A DNA stretch of 16,051 nucleotides from an uncultured bacterium. Lineage in GTDB: Bacteria > Bacillota > Clostridia > Peptostreptococcales > Anaerovoracaceae. This document shows positions 14,904 through 16,051 of the stretch, piece after piece (position 1 is the stretch's first letter; the number at the start of each line of letters is the position of its first letter). Position numbers and translations under genes: made by a program. The notes beneath the pieces are model-generated. The model did no database searches, was not told the origin of the DNA, and saw only the letters and a program-made list of their open reading frames with translations. The DNA is taken from NCBI GenBank assembly GCA_905214195.1, contig CAJMLH010000045.1, forward strand, positions 1-16,051, written 5' to 3'.

Positions 14904-15803
14904 TTACTTTTTTATAACTTTTGCCGGTACTCCGGCTACCACTTCATCGCCGTCAACATTATTCAAAACAACACTTCCCATTCCTACCACCGCATTTTCA
15001 CCTATTTCAAGCTGGTTCTTAACAATTGCGGAAGCGATATAAACATTCTCACCTGTTTTAACAGAGCCATAAAGCCTTGTTCCTGATATGAGAGCATTTT
15101 TTTCGCCCATTATTACATTATGAGATACATGGCAGAATGCATCAATTTTGCTGCCTCTTCCTATTGTAGTGCTGTCAATGGTTCCTCTGTTTATAACGGA
15201 ATTTGCACCTATAAATACATCATCTTCTATCTTAACTCCGCCGTAATGTTTTATCATGAACTTGTTATGTTCCTCATCTTCAGTATAGGAATAATCATCA
15301 TGACCTATATTTACTCCGGAATGGATGACGCAGTTTTTCCCTATCTCAACTTTATTTATTATATTAACATTATTGTAGATAACTGTGCCGTCCCCTATTT
15401 TTACTTTTCCGTCTATAACACAATTATACCCTATTCTTACACCATCGCCTATCTTTACATCTTTTGAGATATATGTACCTTTTCCTATCTCCGGAAGCTC
15501 AGCATCATGATTAAAGAACTTCTCAACTATCATAAAAAATATTTTTTTAGGGTTCTCTACAGTTATAAGATTAAGGCACCTTTCAATATCACTTATTCCC
15601 TCAGGCCCTACGATAAGCTTGTATAAGTCATCACTTTTGCCAAGCTGATTGATACTCTCAGGTTTTTTACACCATGTTACAGTATCGCTGCAATAGCATG
15701 GAAGTGATGAGAAACCGGTTATTTCATCCTCCTCATTTCCTTTGAAGCAAAACACTTCTTTGCTTTCGTCAAGAAACCTCAAAATCTCTCTAATTTTAAT
15801 CAT
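14904..15803 (-). CDS. LpxD-like left-handed beta-helix sugar N-acyltransferase
   Basis: Protein of 299 residues, predicted cytosolic. Residues about 1-100 form a small domain with ITGFSSLP at 28-35 and VTWCKKPE at 42-49, reminiscent of the uridine-binding domain of LpxD. Residues about 105-285 are hexapeptide repeats (VKIGDGVRIGYNCVI, VKIGDGTVIYNNV, VEIGKNCVIHSGVNIGHDD, DVFIGANSVINRGTID, SKIDAFCHVSHNVIMG). His228 in HVSHNV aligns by motif with the catalytic His of LpxD (AHNV). It ends with VVAGVPAKVIKK. LpxD acylates UDP-3-acyl-glucosamine in lipid A synthesis, which an apparently monoderm cell does not make, so this copy most likely acylates the amino group of a UDP-amino-sugar for the surface glycan. 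Acyl donor and sugar are unknown. Its start overlaps the upstream glycosyltransferase stop (ATGA), with no strong ribosome binding site. Confidence 0.85.
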   Translation of the reverse strand: MIKIREILRFLDESKEVFCFKGNEEDEITGFSSLPCYCSDTVTWCKKPESINQLGKSDDLYKLIVGPEGISDIERCLNLITVENPKKIFFMIVEKFFNHDAELPEIGKGTYISKDVKIGDGVRIGYNCVIDGKVKIGDGTVIYNNVNIINKVEIGKNCVIHSGVNIGHDDYSYTEDEEHNKFMIKHYGGVKIEDDVFIGANSVINRGTIDSTTIGRGSKIDAFCHVSHNVIMGEKNALISGTRLYGSVKTGENVYIASAIVKNQLEIGENAVVGMGSVVLNNVDGDEVVAGVPAKVIKK

Positions 15804-16051
15804 TTATTTTTTTCCATTTCCCCTTTCAATATTCCCTCAAGAACATCCGTCAGATTCTTATAATCAAAATCTGCTGCCGCTTTAAGTGCGTTTTGCCCAT
15901 AACGGTCGTACTCTTCGCTGCTCAAATTTTTCATATCTATAATAGCATCCGAAAATTCCTCTATGCTATCAAACCTTTTGGCTGTACCAAAGTCATATTC
16001 CTGTATAAAATTGTATCTTTCTATCTTGTAATTGGCAAGAATAGGCTTGCC
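15800..16051 (-). CDS. Glycosyltransferase, C-terminal fragment (runs off the window)
   Basis: The last 83 residues of a gene whose start lies beyond the right edge; no start codon is in the window. The fragment begins GKPILANYKIERYNF, then EYDFGTAKRFDSIEEFSDAI, and ends KGEMEKNK. GKPILAN followed by a G-x-A-x-x-F-D-S-x-E-E-F region and an AxxDFDYKNL tail is the usual end of the donor domain of a GT-B (GT4-like) glycosyltransferase. It is an intact reading frame to TGA at 15800-15802, overlapping the ATG of the LpxD-like gene by 4 nt (ATGA). The family call is inferred from this tail alone. Confidence 0.75.
   Translation of the reverse strand, partial: GKPILANYKIERYNFIQEYDFGTAKRFDSIEEFSDAIIDMKNLSSEEYDRYGQNALKAAADFDYKNLTDVLEGILKGEMEKNK

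Noticed and set aside
15120..15467. Plus-strand frame of 115 codons opposite the LpxD-like gene
   Set aside because: It is the complement of hexapeptide-repeat codons, giving Tyr/Ile-rich noise. No ribosome binding site or promoter is seen.
4988..16051. Polysaccharide cluster considered as a mobile island
   Set aside because: No transposase, integrase, tRNA, direct-repeat end or insertion-sequence remnant is visible within the window, and no gene is broken.

Overview
The window looks like low-GC, monoderm clostridial (Bacillota) DNA. The main evidence is two secreted proteins carrying the triple cell-wall-binding repeat (CWB2, Pfam PF04122), which is characteristic of Clostridia. Strong purine-rich ribosome binding sites and a near-consensus sigma-A promoter agree with this. 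I cannot name a species. Every convincing gene lies on the minus strand, so transcription runs from high to low coordinates.

Right part (16051 down to about 4938): the downstream portion of a surface-polysaccharide operon. In transcription order it encodes the C-terminus of a glycosyltransferase (cut by the window edge), an LpxD-like left-handed-beta-helix N-acyltransferase, a UDP-GlcNAc 6-dehydrogenase (WbpA type), a 3-amino-sugar N-acetyltransferase (WbpD/WlbB type), a NodB-fold deacetylase-like protein, a UDP-GlcNAcA 3-dehydrogenase (WbpB/WlbA type), two GT4-like glycosyltransferases, an O-antigen polymerase/ligase-type membrane protein (Wzy), a flippase (Wzx) and a PLP aminotransferase (WbpE type). 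Genes overlap or are separated by at most 31 nt, and a rho-independent terminator follows the last one. WbpA, WbpB, WbpE and WbpD together form the known route from UDP-GlcNAc to UDP-2,3-diacetamido-2,3-dideoxy-glucuronic acid, UDP-GlcNAc(3NAc)A. The glycosyltransferases, Wzx and Wzy would then assemble, export and polymerise a Wzx/Wzy-type glycan containing this acidic sugar. The initiating phosphoglycosyltransferase, chain-length regulator, any C2 epimerase and the wall-attachment enzyme are not in the window and may lie beyond the right edge.

Left part (about 4914 down to 1): a separate two-gene transcription unit with its own promoter (TTGACG-17 nt-TATAAT). It encodes a 1124-residue surface protein (signal peptide, unknown N-terminal domain, three Big_3-type Ig-like repeats, three GNYTG-type beta repeats, three CWB2 repeats, unknown C-terminal domain) and a 452-residue protein (signal peptide, three CWB2 repeats, C-terminal CAP/SCP domain). 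The CWB2 blocks of the two proteins are close paralogues. The unit ends in two hairpins, the second a good intrinsic terminator.

Taken together, the window pairs a factory for an anionic surface glycan with two wall-anchored proteins whose CWB2 modules bind anionic wall polymers in relatives such as Clostridioides difficile. The individual families are known. The least characterised parts are the NodB-like protein embedded in the diacetamido-uronate genes, the LpxD-like enzyme in an apparently monoderm organism, and the terminal domains of the 1124-residue protein. I see no tRNA, rRNA, CRISPR array, insertion sequence or phage gene.
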